A DNA stretch of 64,000 nucleotides from CAMLIZ01 sp036231905. Its GTDB lineage: Bacteria; Pseudomonadota; Gammaproteobacteria; Burkholderiales; Burkholderiaceae_C. The stretch is from the NCBI RefSeq assembly GCF_036231905.1, contig NZ_JAZARE010000008.1, forward strand, positions 186,001 through 250,000, in the 5' to 3' direction. The translations under genes were made by a program, and so were the position numbers. Below are positions 1-8,362 of the stretch, piece by piece (the stretch's first letter is position 1; each line of letters begins with the position of its first letter). The notes under the pieces were generated by a model that was not told the origin of the DNA, made no database searches, and saw nothing but the letters and a program-made list of their open reading frames with translations.

Positions 1-260
1 TCCACCTGCTCGGGAAAGATGGAGCGCTCCTCGTAGCAGACGAGATCGGGGTTGTAGTCACCGAACGCATGCTCGGGCTCCAGCTGCAGAAAGGCTTCGT
101 GGCCAGCCTCCTGGCCAGCCAGCGCTTCTTCCACCTTGGGCAACAGGTCGTCGCCGCCAAAAAAGAACTCGACCGGTTCCTTCAGTTCGTCGATCGCCTG
201 GCCTTGGGCGTCGGACAGGGTCCACGTCAGGCTGACGACACAGGGTGCTTGAATCAACAT
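1..260 (-). CDS. slyD: FKBP-type peptidyl-prolyl isomerase, SlyD-like (3' part outside window)
   Basis: The minus-strand reading frame opens with ATG at 260 and runs off the window edge, giving about 86 N-terminal residues. It shows the FKBP/SlyD pattern: a short beta-rich start, then the block EEALAGQEAGHE, then EPEHAFGDYNPDLV, which match the SlyD insert-in-flap region. SlyD proteins are cytoplasmic prolyl isomerases and chaperones, often metal-binding through a C-terminal His-rich tail that is not visible here. It is divergent from roxA, with only 37 bases between the two start codons, so both promoters must lie in that gap or overlap the coding starts. Family assignment is firm; the exact subfamily is less so. 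Confidence 0.85.
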   Translation of the reverse strand, partial: MLIQAPCVVSLTWTLSDAQGQAIDELKEPVEFFFGGDDLLPKVEEALAGQEAGHEAFLQLEPEHAFGDYNPDLVCYEERSIFPEQV

Positions 261-297
261 CGGAAGATGATCGCATACCGGTGCGCCGCCTTGGCCC

Positions 298-1437
298 ATG
301 GACAATCCCGGCATGGACATCGAAGCACCCACCGCCTTGCTGGGCGGCCTGTCGCCGCAGGCCTTCATGCGCAGGCATTGGCAGAAAAAACCCTTGCTGG
401 TGCGGCAGGCCTGGGCCGGCGCCACCGCCCCGGTGTCGCGCAGTGCGCTGTTCGAGCTGGCCGCCCGCGACGACGTGGAATCGCGCCTGATCCAGCAGCG
501 CGAGGACGGCTGGGCCCTGCGCCGCGGGCCACTGTCGCGGCGCGCACTGCCGCCCGTGAGTCGCCCGGGCTGGACCTTGCTGGTGCAGGGACTGGACCTG
601 CATGTGCCGGCCGCGCATGAGCTGCTGTCGCGTTTTCGTTTCGTGCCGCAGGCGCGCCTGGACGACCTGATGATCTCCTATGCCACCGATGGTGGCGGCG
701 TCGGCCCGCATGTGGACGCGTACGACGTGTTCCTGCTGCAGGTGCAGGGCCGCCGGCGCTGGCGCGTGGGGCGCGTGCCGCATCCACAGTGGGTGGACGG
801 CGCGCCATTGAAGCTGTTGTCCAACTTCGAGCCCGAGACCGAGTGGGTGCTGGAGCCGGGCGACATGCTGTACCTGCCGCCGCTGTGGGGCCACGACGGC
901 GTGGCCGAAGGCGAGTGCATGACCTGCTCCGTCGGCTTCCAGGCACCGGCTGCCGCACCGCTGGCGCATGACATGCTGCAGCACATGATCGATGGGCTCG
1001 ACACGGATGTGTCCGAGCGGCTGTACCGCGACCCGCACCAGCCCGCCACCGATGCGCCCGGCCGCATTCCGGACGCGCTGGCGGCGTTTGCGCACGACGC
1101 GGTGCAGCGGGTGCTGCGCGAGCCCGACGCGCTGGCCTGCGCGCTCGGCGAGTCGCTCACCGAACCCAAGCCGCTGGTCTGGTTCGACGCCGGCACCCAG
1201 CTGGCGCCCGGCGTGGGTGTGCAGCTGGACCCGCGCAGCCGCATGATGTACGACGCGCGCCATGTGTTCATCAATGGCGAGTCATTTCGTGCGGGCGGCC
1301 GCGACGCGTCGCTGATGCGCCGGCTGGCCGACCGCCAGGTGCTGCAGGCGACCGAGGTGGCACGCCTGGGCGAAGAGGCGCGTGCCTTGCTGGACGAATG
1401 GGCGTGTGCCGGCTGGCTGCGGCCTCTGGCCGCGTGA
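298..1437 (+). CDS. roxA: JmjC/cupin-domain ribosomal oxygenase (RoxA/YcfD family)
   Basis: The 379-residue protein matches the RoxA (YcfD) family of 2-oxoglutarate/Fe(II) oxygenases, whose E. coli member hydroxylates an arginine of ribosomal protein L16. The double-stranded beta-helix iron site is visible as H138-x-D140 in GPHVDAYDVF, with the distal histidine in LPPLWGHDG at about residue 199. The C-terminal part resembles the winged-helix dimer region of the family. Length agrees with family members (about 370). An in-frame ATG at codon 6 could also be the start. A conserved hypothetical gene follows 21 bases downstream, so the two are probably co-transcribed. Confidence 0.88.
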   Translation: MDNPGMDIEAPTALLGGLSPQAFMRRHWQKKPLLVRQAWAGATAPVSRSALFELAARDDVESRLIQQREDGWALRRGPLSRRALPPVSRPGWTLLVQGLDLHVPAAHELLSRFRFVPQARLDDLMISYATDGGGVGPHVDAYDVFLLQVQGRRRWRVGRVPHPQWVDGAPLKLLSNFEPETEWVLEPGDMLYLPPLWGHDGVAEGECMTCSVGFQAPAAAPLAHDMLQHMIDGLDTDVSERLYRDPHQPATDAPGRIPDALAAFAHDAVQRVLREPDALACALGESLTEPKPLVWFDAGTQLAPGVGVQLDPRSRMMYDARHVFINGESFRAGGRDASLMRRLADRQVLQATEVARLGEEARALLDEWACAGWLRPLAA

Positions 1438-1458
1438 GACGAAACAGGAGCCCAGGCG

Positions 1459-1935
1459 ATGGCCACCACACCGATCAGCACCCGCGGCGAATGGATCGCC
1501 GCCTTGCGTGACAACCTGCAGCAGGCGCTGGCCGAGGGTGTGCCGCTGCTGCGCTGGTCCGATGTGGACTTTGCGGACTGGCCGCTGAACGAACCGGCGC
1601 TGATCGAGGCGCTCACCCGCTGGACCCGCCCGCACCACCGGCTGGTGCTGCTGGCCCAGCACTACGGCGAGCTGCAGCGCCGGCATCCGCGCTTCGTGCA
1701 ATGGCGGCGCACCTGGGGCCACCTGGTGGAGCCGCGCTCGCCGACCGAGCTGCTGGCCAGCGACCACCCCAGCCTGCTGCTGGCCGGGCGTCGCACGGTG
1801 GAGCTGGTGGACCGGGATCACTGGCGCGGTCAGGTGAGCGACGAGCCTGCCGACGCCCAGCGCTGCCGGGAAGCGCTTGATGTAATTTTGCAACGCTCTG
1901 AGCCCGCGTTTGCGGCCACGACGCTCGGTCTCTAG
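1459..1935 (+). CDS. conserved hypothetical protein downstream of roxA
   Basis: A 158-residue cytoplasmic protein with no signal peptide or membrane segment. It contains a Trp/Arg/His-rich middle (RWTRPHHRLVLLAQHYGELQ) and a charged C-terminal part. I recognise it only as a type of uncharacterised protein found after roxA-like genes in Burkholderiales; no catalytic motif can be seen. It starts 21 bases after roxA and its stop codon lies inside the palindrome that forms the next promoter region. Coding is supported by consistent third-position GC and the operon-like spacing. Function unknown. Confidence 0.75.
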   Translation: MATTPISTRGEWIAALRDNLQQALAEGVPLLRWSDVDFADWPLNEPALIEALTRWTRPHHRLVLLAQHYGELQRRHPRFVQWRRTWGHLVEPRSPTELLASDHPSLLLAGRRTVELVDRDHWRGQVSDEPADAQRCREALDVILQRSEPAFAATTLGL

Positions 1936-1971
1936 GGAACTTCCCTAGCCGTCGTATAATCGTTGGCTAGG
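1932..1971 (+). promoter_or_regulatory. palindromic promoter region of the small lipoprotein gene
   Basis: A perfect -10 hexamer TATAAT lies at 1955-1960. Immediately upstream is a perfect 17-base palindrome, CTAGGGAA-C-TTCCCTAG (1932-1948), which occupies the expected -35 position; no TTGACA-like hexamer is present. A second inverted repeat, CCTAGCC (1944-1950) and GGCTAGG (1965-1971), brackets the -10 box. The arrangement suggests a promoter controlled by a dimeric regulator bound at CTAG-type half-sites. The regulator is not identifiable from the sequence. Confidence 0.55.
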
Positions 1972-2096
1972 CAAAGGAAATGCTCGAGCGTTCCTTGTCT
2001 TTTCAAGAGGGAGCTTTGCACGAATCCTCGGCAGTTGTGAGGGGTCGGGTTCCCAGAATTACCGGTAATTGGTCGAACCTTTCATTGAGGACAAGC

Positions 2097-2336
2097 ATGA
2101 ACAAGTCGCTCCTGTTGGCTACCCTGGTCGCTTCCGTGGCTCTCGCCGCCTGCGGCAAGAAGGAAGAAGCTCCCGCTCCGGCGCCCGCCACCACCGTGGT
2201 GACCCCGCCGGCTGCCGCTCCGGCCGCTGCTGACGCCGCCGCTTCCGGCGCCGCTGCTGCTGCTTCCAGCGCCGCTGACGCATCGACGGCCGCTGCCACC
2301 GCCGCGACCGCTGCTGCTTCCGCTGCCAGCAAGTAA
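2097..2336 (+). CDS. small Ala/Pro-rich lipoprotein
   Basis: A 79-residue product beginning MNKSLLLATL with a hydrophobic signal and the lipobox LAAC at about residues 16-19, so the mature protein should be lipidated on Cys19. The mature part begins GKKEEAPAPAPA and is then almost entirely Ala, Ser, Thr and Pro, a low-complexity linker-like chain without a recognisable domain. An upstream in-frame ATG at 1980 exists, but the 2097 start places the signal peptide at the N-terminus and lies 10 bases after a GAGGA ribosome-binding motif (2086-2090). The gene has its own promoter region and is closed by the terminator at 2373-2400, making it monocistronic. Such abundant small lipoproteins are common in Burkholderiales; the role is unknown. 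Confidence 0.8.
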   Translation: MNKSLLLATLVASVALAACGKKEEAPAPAPATTVVTPPAAAPAAADAAASGAAAAASSAADASTAAATAATAAASAASK

Positions 2337-2372
2337 GCTGCTTCATCAGCCGGTTCGTCCGGCCGATGAAAG

Positions 2373-2400
2373 AAAAAAGCCGCCTTCGGGCGGCTTTTTC
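2373..2400. terminator. bidirectional rho-independent terminator
   Basis: The stem AAAAAGCCGCC and GGCGGCTTTTT encloses the tetraloop TTCG, with a run of A on the left and T on the right. It can therefore terminate both the rightward lipoprotein transcript and the leftward bamC/MBL-hydrolase operon. A second, less perfect stem (CATCAGCCGG / CCGGCCGATG, about 2343-2367) lies just upstream. Confidence 0.9.
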
Positions 2401-2418
2401 GTGGGCGCTCGCTGGCCC

Positions 2419-3198
2419 TCAGTGCAGGTCCAGCCAGGGGCTGCCTTGCCGGGGATCGGCGACCACGATGTCCTCGTGGCGCGTGCCCAGCACCTCGGCC
2501 AGCGTGCCCGCTGCCAGCTCCGGCCGGTTGTTGCGTTCGCTGAGGTGGGCGGCCACCACATGCTTGAGCCCGGCATGCCGGCAGCGCGACAGGATGCCGG
2601 CCGCGCTCGGGTTCGACAGGTGCCCGCGCGGCCCGGCAATGCGCCGCTTCAGGAAGTAGGGGTAGTCGCTGGCGGCCAGCAGGTCCAGGTCGTGGTTGCA
2701 CTCCAGCAGCAGGGCGGTGCAGTGCTGCAGCTCCTGCACGATGCGCTCGGTCTCCACGCCCGCATCGGTGAGCACGCCCAGGCGGTGCCGACCGTCGCTC
2801 ACCGTGAGTTGCAGCGGTTCGCGCGCGTCATGCGGCACCGTATAGGGGCGCAGCTCGAGCGTGCCGACCGCCACCGGCTCGCCGTCCCGCGCGAAGCGCA
2901 GCTCGGCCGGTGGCGCGTGCTCGCGCGCAAAGCCACGCCAGGTGCCTTCGCTCATCCAGACCGGCACCCGGTGCTTGCGCATCAGCGCGGTGGCGCAGCC
3001 CACATGGTCGCTGTGTTCATGCGTGACGAACACGGCGCCCAGGTCGGCCGGCGAACAGCCGCGCTGCGCCAGGCGGGCGGTGAGCTCGCGCAAGGTGAGC
3101 CCGCAATCCACCAGCACCCGGACGGTGGTGCTGCCGTCCTGCGCCTCGATCAGCGTGGCGTTGCCGCTGCTGCCGCTGCCGAGGTTGCAGAACCTCAC
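2419..3198 (-). CDS. MBL-fold metallo-hydrolase (YycJ/WalJ-like)
   Basis: A 259-residue beta-lactamase-fold hydrolase with the metal-binding signature THEHSDH at about residues 59-65, a further His in HDAREP and a C-terminal AHLSERNN block. The N-terminal RFCNLGSGSSGNATLIE is typical of the YycJ/WalJ-like group of cytoplasmic MBL proteins, which resemble nuclease-type or phosphodiesterase-type members. It starts with GTG at 3198; the bamC stop TGA overlaps this start (GTGA), so translation is coupled. It is the last gene of the dapA-bamC-MBL string and ends just before the bidirectional terminator. Substrate unknown. Confidence 0.85.
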   Translation of the reverse strand: MRFCNLGSGSSGNATLIEAQDGSTTVRVLVDCGLTLRELTARLAQRGCSPADLGAVFVTHEHSDHVGCATALMRKHRVPVWMSEGTWRGFAREHAPPAELRFARDGEPVAVGTLELRPYTVPHDAREPLQLTVSDGRHRLGVLTDAGVETERIVQELQHCTALLLECNHDLDLLAASDYPYFLKRRIAGPRGHLSNPSAAGILSRCRHAGLKHVVAAHLSERNNRPELAAGTLAEVLGTRHEDIVVADPRQGSPWLDLH

Positions 3199-4400
3199 TT
3201 CAGGTCGTCGACCAGCAGGTTGACGATGCGCTGGCCGATGTCACCCTTCTCGGGCGCGCCCTGCGCGTTGAGCACCGACACGGTGGTGTTCTCGGTGCCG
3301 CCGCGCTTGACCTCGATGCGGTAGCGCGCCGGCGCATTGCTGCCCGACTTGTCGCCGCCGAACAGCTTGGAGAAGAAGCCGGGGTCTTCCTTGCCGGCCT
3401 GCTTGGGGTCGGCGTAGCGCACGTAGTACACGCCGTTGGCGCGGTCGCGGTCTTCCACCGTGAAACCGGTGCGGTCCAGCGCCAGGCCCACGCGGCGCCA
3501 GGCGCGGTCGAAGGGCTCGTCCACCTGCAAGGCGGCGGCCGGCAGGTCGGTGAGCAGGCGTGCACGCGCCGGGGCCGCCGGCGTGGCGGCGGCGGTGGGA
3601 GTGGCGGGTGCGGCGCCGCTGGCAGCCGCTGCCGGTGCGGTGGCCAGCACTGCGCTGCGCGCGTCCTGCTCCTTGCTGCCCAGCTTGACCATCAAGCGGG
3701 CCAGCATCTCGGCCTCCAGCCCCGGGTCGGTGGGCCGCTGGCGCCAGAGGGTGCTGTCCTTGGCCTGGCCGGTGAGCACCTCCTCCATGCCGCGGTGGCT
3801 GATGAAGATCTCGGTGCCCTGCGGGGTGCGCTCGATGCGGGTGCGGAACTTGTCGCGTTCGCCGGTGGAATACAGCGAGTCGAAGAACTTGCCGATGGTG
3901 TTGCGCACCCAGTCGTTGGCCAGCTTGGCGCGGTTTTCGGCCCAGTCGGTTTCCATCACGCCGGCTTCGGGGCTGTCGATGGCGATGTTGAAGCCGCGGT
4001 CCTGCCAGAAGGAGCGCAGCTGCGGCCACACCTGTTCGGGCGACTGGGTGGTCACCAGCCAGCGGGTGTTGCCATTGCGCTCGACGCGCACTTCTCCCAC
4101 CTGCTGGGGCGCCACCGCCGGGCCGGTGGCAGCCACCGGCGCAGCTCCGGCTGCGGCCGGGTTCTGGTAGTTGTTGGCACTGACCACACCGGCTTGCGGC
4201 TGGAAGCGGCCCTCGCGCTGCAGCTGGGTCAGGTCGGGCGGCACTTCGAGCGGTGTCGTCTTGGCGGCGGCGCTCTTGTAGTCGATCTTGTCGCCGGAGA
4301 GCATGTTCTCCATCGAGGAGCAGCCGGCAAGGCCCATGACGAGGGCCAGGGTGGCGGCCCGCACCGGGCTGATGGAAGGGAATCGATTCACGTTGCGCAT
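3195..4400 (-). CDS. bamC: outer membrane assembly lipoprotein BamC (NlpB)
   Basis: A 401-residue lipoprotein. From ATG at 4400 it has the signal peptide MRNVNRFPSISPVRAATLAL and the lipobox LAGC, followed by CSSMENMLSGDKIDYKSA and PPDLTQLQREGRF, the conserved unstructured segment by which BamC binds BamD. Two helix-grip domains follow, separated by an Ala/Pro-rich linker. It belongs to the BAM complex that inserts outer-membrane beta-barrels. Its place after dapA is the classic dapA-nlpB arrangement. An open frame extends upstream to 4523, but the signal peptide fixes the start at 4400. Confidence 0.93.
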   Translation of the reverse strand: MRNVNRFPSISPVRAATLALVMGLAGCSSMENMLSGDKIDYKSAAAKTTPLEVPPDLTQLQREGRFQPQAGVVSANNYQNPAAAGAAPVAATGPAVAPQQVGEVRVERNGNTRWLVTTQSPEQVWPQLRSFWQDRGFNIAIDSPEAGVMETDWAENRAKLANDWVRNTIGKFFDSLYSTGERDKFRTRIERTPQGTEIFISHRGMEEVLTGQAKDSTLWRQRPTDPGLEAEMLARLMVKLGSKEQDARSAVLATAPAAAASGAAPATPTAAATPAAPARARLLTDLPAAALQVDEPFDRAWRRVGLALDRTGFTVEDRDRANGVYYVRYADPKQAGKEDPGFFSKLFGGDKSGSNAPARYRIEVKRGGTENTTVSVLNAQGAPEKGDIGQRIVNLLVDDLK

Positions 4401-4479
4401 CTCCAGCATCCGCACGCAATCGGCGCGGCGCATCTTCAGGGTCGGAAAACGGGTGAGGGTGGGCAAAACAGGGCGCACC

Positions 4480-5361
4480 TTACAGCACGCCGCCGTCGCG
4501 CAGCGCCTGTTCGAGCGCGGCATGGTGCGCGTCGGACAGCGGCGTGAGCGGCAGGCGCAGTGCGCCGCCGATGCGGCCCATGCGCGCCAGCGCCCATTTC
4601 ACGGGGATGGGGTTGGGCTCCACGAACAGCTGCTTGTGCAGCGGCAGCAGCTGCATGTGCAGCTCGACCGCCTTCTTCGCGTCGCCGGCCACCGCGGCCA
4701 TGCACAGCCCATGCATCGCCCGCGGCGCGACGTTGGCAGTGACGCTCACGTTGCCATGACCGCCCAGCAGCATCAGGGCCACGGCGGTGGGGTCGTCGCC
4801 GGAATAGATGGAAAAGCCCTGGGGCGCCTGCCTGATCAGCCAGGCCGCGCGGTCGATGTTGCCGCTGGCTTCCTTGATGCCGACGATGCCGGGCACCTGG
4901 GCCAGCCGCAAGGTGGTTTCGGGCAGCATATCGGCCACGGTGCGGCCGGGCACGTTGTACAGGATCACCGGGATGTCCACCGCCTCGGCGATCGCCTTGA
5001 AGTGGCGGTAGATGCCTTCCTGCGTCGGCTTGTTGTAGTAGGGCACCACCTGCAGGGTGCAGTCCGCACCCACGGACCTGGCGAACTTGGACAGCTCGAT
5101 CGCTTCCGCGGTGGAGTTGGCGCCGGCGCCCGCCATGATGGGCACGCGGCCCTTGGCATGCTCCACCGCCACGCGGATCACCTCCTGGTGCTCGGCCACC
5201 GACACGGTGGGCGACTCGCCGGTGGTGCCCACGACGCCGATGCAATCGGTGCCTTCGGCGATGTGCCAGTCGATCAGGCGGCGCAGCGCGTCGTAGTCGA
5301 CGCTGCCGTCCTCGTGCATCGGCGTGACCAGCGCGACGATGCTGCCAACAATGGGTGTCAT
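4480..5361 (-). CDS. dapA: 4-hydroxy-tetrahydrodipicolinate synthase
   Basis: A 293-residue TIM-barrel class I aldolase that condenses pyruvate with aspartate semialdehyde in lysine and diaminopimelate synthesis. Visible motifs are GTTGES near residue 45, the catalytic Tyr in YNVPGRT and the Schiff-base Lys in GIVGIKEASGN (about residue 161). Length equals the family norm. It lies upstream of bamC with a 79-base gap and on the same strand as the methyltransferase and SDR genes before it, 61 bases after the methyltransferase stop. Confidence 0.97.
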   Translation of the reverse strand: MTPIVGSIVALVTPMHEDGSVDYDALRRLIDWHIAEGTDCIGVVGTTGESPTVSVAEHQEVIRVAVEHAKGRVPIMAGAGANSTAEAIELSKFARSVGADCTLQVVPYYNKPTQEGIYRHFKAIAEAVDIPVILYNVPGRTVADMLPETTLRLAQVPGIVGIKEASGNIDRAAWLIRQAPQGFSIYSGDDPTAVALMLLGGHGNVSVTANVAPRAMHGLCMAAVAGDAKKAVELHMQLLPLHKQLFVEPNPIPVKWALARMGRIGGALRLPLTPLSDAHHAALEQALRDGGVL

Positions 5362-5422
5362 GGATCTTCCTGCAGGGGAACCGGTGGATTTTAGCTGTGG
5401 GCCACCGGGCGGGCGGCGCGGG

Positions 5423-5962
5423 TCATGACGGCAGGGGAAAACGTGCCGGATCGGCGGCCGCGGCGCGCTCCCGCACGGCGGCGATGCGCTGCACGAAGCG
5501 CGCTGGATCGTTCAGGAACCCGTCCTCGTAGCCGAGCACCCGCAGCGCACCCGTGGTGGCCTGGAGCAGCTCGCCGGGCCGCAGCAGAAAGTCAGGCCGG
5601 GACGGCCGGCCGACGGATTCATTGCCGGCCGCGAAGGTTTCATACAGCAGCACGCCGCCGGGCGCGACGCTGTCCACCAGCAGCGGCAGCAGCGGACGCC
5701 AGAGGTAGTGGGTCACCACCACTGCATCGAAGCGGCGGCCCGTGAAAGGCCAGGGGCCGCCTTCGATGTCGGCCACCACCAGCTCGCCCACGCCCTGCAA
5801 GCCGGCCAGGGCCGCGGCATCCCGGTCCACGCCGGTGACGCGTGCGCCGCGCTCGGCAAACCAGCGCAGATGGCGACCGCTGCCGCAGGCCACGTCCAGC
5901 ACGGTGGCGCCTGCGGGCACCAGGTGCGACCAGCGGCGGATCCAGGCTGATGCCTCGTTCAT
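5423..5962 (-). CDS. class I SAM-dependent methyltransferase
   Basis: A 179-residue protein with SAM-binding motif I VLDVACGSGRHLRWF near residues 20-34, an acidic motif II at TGVDRD, and FDAVVVTHYLWRPLLP as the post-motif region. It resembles the TehB/UbiE-like small methyltransferases. The start ATG at 5962 overlaps the stop of the preceding SDR gene (ATGA), so the two are translationally coupled. Substrate cannot be deduced. Confidence 0.85.
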   Translation of the reverse strand: MNEASAWIRRWSHLVPAGATVLDVACGSGRHLRWFAERGARVTGVDRDAAALAGLQGVGELVVADIEGGPWPFTGRRFDAVVVTHYLWRPLLPLLVDSVAPGGVLLYETFAAGNESVGRPSRPDFLLRPGELLQATTGALRVLGYEDGFLNDPARFVQRIAAVRERAAAADPARFPLPS

Positions 5963-6768
5963 GGCTGGGCGCCTTCCCGGTTCAGGGCCTTGAGTGCCAT
6001 GCGGTCCACCAAGGCAGGGGCGAGCAGCTTCATCCAGCGGCCGAGCTTGCCCTGGGCCGTCATGACGATGTCGCGCTGGCGCCGGGTGGTGCCGTCGATG
6101 ATGAGGCGGGCGCATTCCTCCACGCTCATGGCACCGCGTTCGTCCAGTCCGCTGCGCCCGGCCGCCTGGCCCTGCGCGTCGAAGCCGCGATAGCGGATCT
6201 GCGTGGCCACCACGCCGGGGTAGGCGATGGTCACGCTGACGCCGCTGGCCGCGAGCTCGATGCGCAACGCTTCGAAAAAGCCGGTCATCGCGAACTTGGT
6301 GGCGCTGTAGGCGGTGCGGCCGGGCACGCCGACTAAGCCCGCCAGGCTGGACACCGCCACCAGGCGGGCGCGGCTGGCTTTCAGGTGCGGCAGCGCGGCC
6401 TGGGTGCACCACACCGCGCCCCAGTGGTTGATGCGCATCAGCGTCTCGTACCAGCCCAGGTCGTCCACCTGCTCGAACAGTGCGTGCGCGGACATGCCGG
6501 CGTTGTTCACCAGCACGTCGATGCGGCCGAAGGCCTGAACCGTCGCCTCGATCAGGGCGCGGCAGTCCGCCTGCACGCTGATGTCGCAGGGGCGCACCAG
6601 CACGGTGGCGCCGCGCTCGCGGCAGGCGGCCGCCACCTGCTCCAGCTTGTCCACGCTGCGCGCGGCCAGCACCAGGGCGGCCTGGGCGCCTTCACGGCCG
6701 GCCCACTGGCGCGCCATCTCGGCGCCGATGCCGTCGGACGCGCCGGTGATGATGATGACCTTCTGCAT
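5959..6768 (-). CDS. short-chain dehydrogenase/reductase
   Basis: A 269-residue Rossmann-fold oxidoreductase. The NAD(P)-binding TGASDGIG is at residues 8-15, NNAG is at about residue 88, the catalytic Ser lies in AVSSLAG and the YSATK (YxxxK) motif is present. A hydrophobic Leu/Ala-rich stretch near the C-terminus (MKLLAPALVDRMALKAL) is typical of SDRs acting on lipids or hydrophobic substrates. The start ATG at 6768 gives MQKVIIITGAS, which fits the family; the longer open frame upstream is not needed. It overlaps the methyltransferase start by four bases. Confidence 0.9.
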   Translation of the reverse strand: MQKVIIITGASDGIGAEMARQWAGREGAQAALVLAARSVDKLEQVAAACRERGATVLVRPCDISVQADCRALIEATVQAFGRIDVLVNNAGMSAHALFEQVDDLGWYETLMRINHWGAVWCTQAALPHLKASRARLVAVSSLAGLVGVPGRTAYSATKFAMTGFFEALRIELAASGVSVTIAYPGVVATQIRYRGFDAQGQAAGRSGLDERGAMSVEECARLIIDGTTRRQRDIVMTAQGKLGRWMKLLAPALVDRMALKALNREGAQP

Positions 6769-6850
6769 GCCCTGCTCCGCCTTGCACGAGGCGCGCATCG
6801 TCGCATGGCCCGGTGGGCCGCTGTCTGTCGTCAAGCCGACAAAGTGGCGG

Positions 6851-6973
6851 TCAGAAGCAGGCCCACACCTGGTTGGCCAGGTTGAAGACGAAGTCGCGCT
6901 GCAGGTAGCTGGCAAACACCAGCGCCAGCGCCGCCAGGCTCACGCTCCACCACAGGACCCGCTTGTGCCGCAT
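6851..6973 (-). CDS. 40-residue membrane peptide translated with the MFS gene
   Basis: A short ORF of 40 codons plus stop lies 9 bases after the MFS stop. Its ribosome-binding GAGG sits 7 bases before the ATG and overlaps the MFS stop codon region, which supports translation. The product begins MRHKRVLWWSVSLAALALVF, a positively charged N-terminus followed by one clear transmembrane helix (about residues 7-23), and ends in a polar segment closing with NQVWACF. It has the shape of a small single-pass inner-membrane protein. I recall similar unnamed small proteins in related genera but cannot confirm homologues here. It could modulate the adjacent transporter; that is inference. Confidence 0.6.
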   Translation of the reverse strand: MRHKRVLWWSVSLAALALVFASYLQRDFVFNLANQVWACF

Positions 6974-6982
6974 CGTGCTGCC

Positions 6983-8206
6983 TCAAGCCGCCGCCGGCTG
7001 CGCGCGGGCGATGGCCCCTTCGCGCACCGGCAGGTTCACCAGCGCGGCGAACACACCCAGCGCCACCGCCAGCCACCACACCACGTCGTAGCTGCCGGTG
7101 GTGTCGTACAGCCGCCCGCCCAGCCACACGCCGAGGAAGCTGCCGATCTGGTGGCTGAGGAAGATGAAACCACCCAGCATCGACATGTACTGCACGCCGA
7201 AGATCTGGGCCACCACCGCGTTGGTGGGCGGCACGGTGGACAGCCACAGCACACCCATCACCGCCGAGAACACGTACACGCTCATCGGCGACAGCGGCAC
7301 AGTGAGGAAGGCGACGATGGCCACCGAGCGCAGCAGGTAGATGGTGGCCAGGATGTGGCGCTTGGCGAGCTTCTGGCCCAGCACGCCGGCCGCATAGGTG
7401 CCGAACACGTTGAACAGGCCGATCAGCGCCAGCGCGGTGGTGGCCACGTCGGGCGTCATGCCCTTGTCGCGCAGGTAGCTGGGCATGTGCACCCCGATGA
7501 ACACCACCTGGAAGCCGCACACGAAGTAGCCTGCCATCAGCAACTGGAAGCTGCGGTAGCCGAAGGCCTCGCGCAGGGCCGCGGCAATGCTCTGCTGCGG
7601 CTTCGCCGCTCCACTGGCCAGCCCCGGCTCCTTCAGGCCGAAGGCCAGCGGCAGGATGGCGAGCGCGGCGCATCCCAGGATGAACAGCGCGTTCTGCCAG
7701 CCCAGGTGGCCGATGAGGCCGTTTTCCACCGGCACCATCAGGAACTGGCCGAACGAGCCGGCGGCTGCGGCCACGCCCATGGCCCAGGAGCGTTTTTCCG
7801 GCGCCACGTTGCGGCCGATCACGCCGTAGATCACGGCATAGGTGGTGCCGGCCTGCGCCATGCCGATCATCAGGCCGGCGCTGCCGGTGAAGGCGATGCC
7901 GGAGGCCGACAGCGCCATCAGCACCAGGCCCGCCGCGTACAGCAGGCTGCCGATCACGATGACGCGGAAGGCGCCAAAGCGGTCGGCCAGCATGCCGGCG
8001 AACGGGCCGGTGAGGCCCCAGGCCAGGTTTTGTATCGCCAGCGCGAAGGCGAAGGTCTCGCGGGTCCAGCCGCGGGCCATCGTCATCGGCTGCAGCCACA
8101 GGCCGAAGCCGTGGCGGATGCCCATGGACAGGGTGACGATGGCGGCGCCGCAGACCAGCACCTGCGTCATCGACAGCCGGGCGGGAGAAACAAGGGTCGT
8201 GCTCAT
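6983..8206 (-). CDS. MFS transporter
   Basis: A 407-residue major facilitator with twelve predicted hydrophobic segments. The loop motif GMLADRFGAFR between helices 2 and 3 matches the MFS signature, and GLWLQPMTMARGWTRETFAFA resembles the oxalate/formate antiporter-like (OFA / monocarboxylate) subgroup. The chosen start at 8206 (MSTTLVSPARLSMTQ) places the first helix correctly; the frame continues upstream without need. It is divergent from parE across a 156-base gap that contains the small palindrome CAAAC-G-GTTTG at 8266-8276. The downstream neighbour is the 40-residue membrane peptide. Confidence 0.88.
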   Translation of the reverse strand: MSTTLVSPARLSMTQVLVCGAAIVTLSMGIRHGFGLWLQPMTMARGWTRETFAFALAIQNLAWGLTGPFAGMLADRFGAFRVIVIGSLLYAAGLVLMALSASGIAFTGSAGLMIGMAQAGTTYAVIYGVIGRNVAPEKRSWAMGVAAAAGSFGQFLMVPVENGLIGHLGWQNALFILGCAALAILPLAFGLKEPGLASGAAKPQQSIAAALREAFGYRSFQLLMAGYFVCGFQVVFIGVHMPSYLRDKGMTPDVATTALALIGLFNVFGTYAAGVLGQKLAKRHILATIYLLRSVAIVAFLTVPLSPMSVYVFSAVMGVLWLSTVPPTNAVVAQIFGVQYMSMLGGFIFLSHQIGSFLGVWLGGRLYDTTGSYDVVWWLAVALGVFAALVNLPVREGAIARAQPAAA

Positions 8207-8362
8207 GGAGCGCGACTCTAGTGACAAAGCGATGCACCCGCTGCCAACGTGTGCATGCGGGCGTGCAAACGGTTTGTGCGGCGACGCAGAAGGCGCCACC
8301 CGCTGCGCCGGCATCCCGCGCGCGGCGAGCCGCGGGAGGGCCCCCACCTAGAATCCGCCGCC

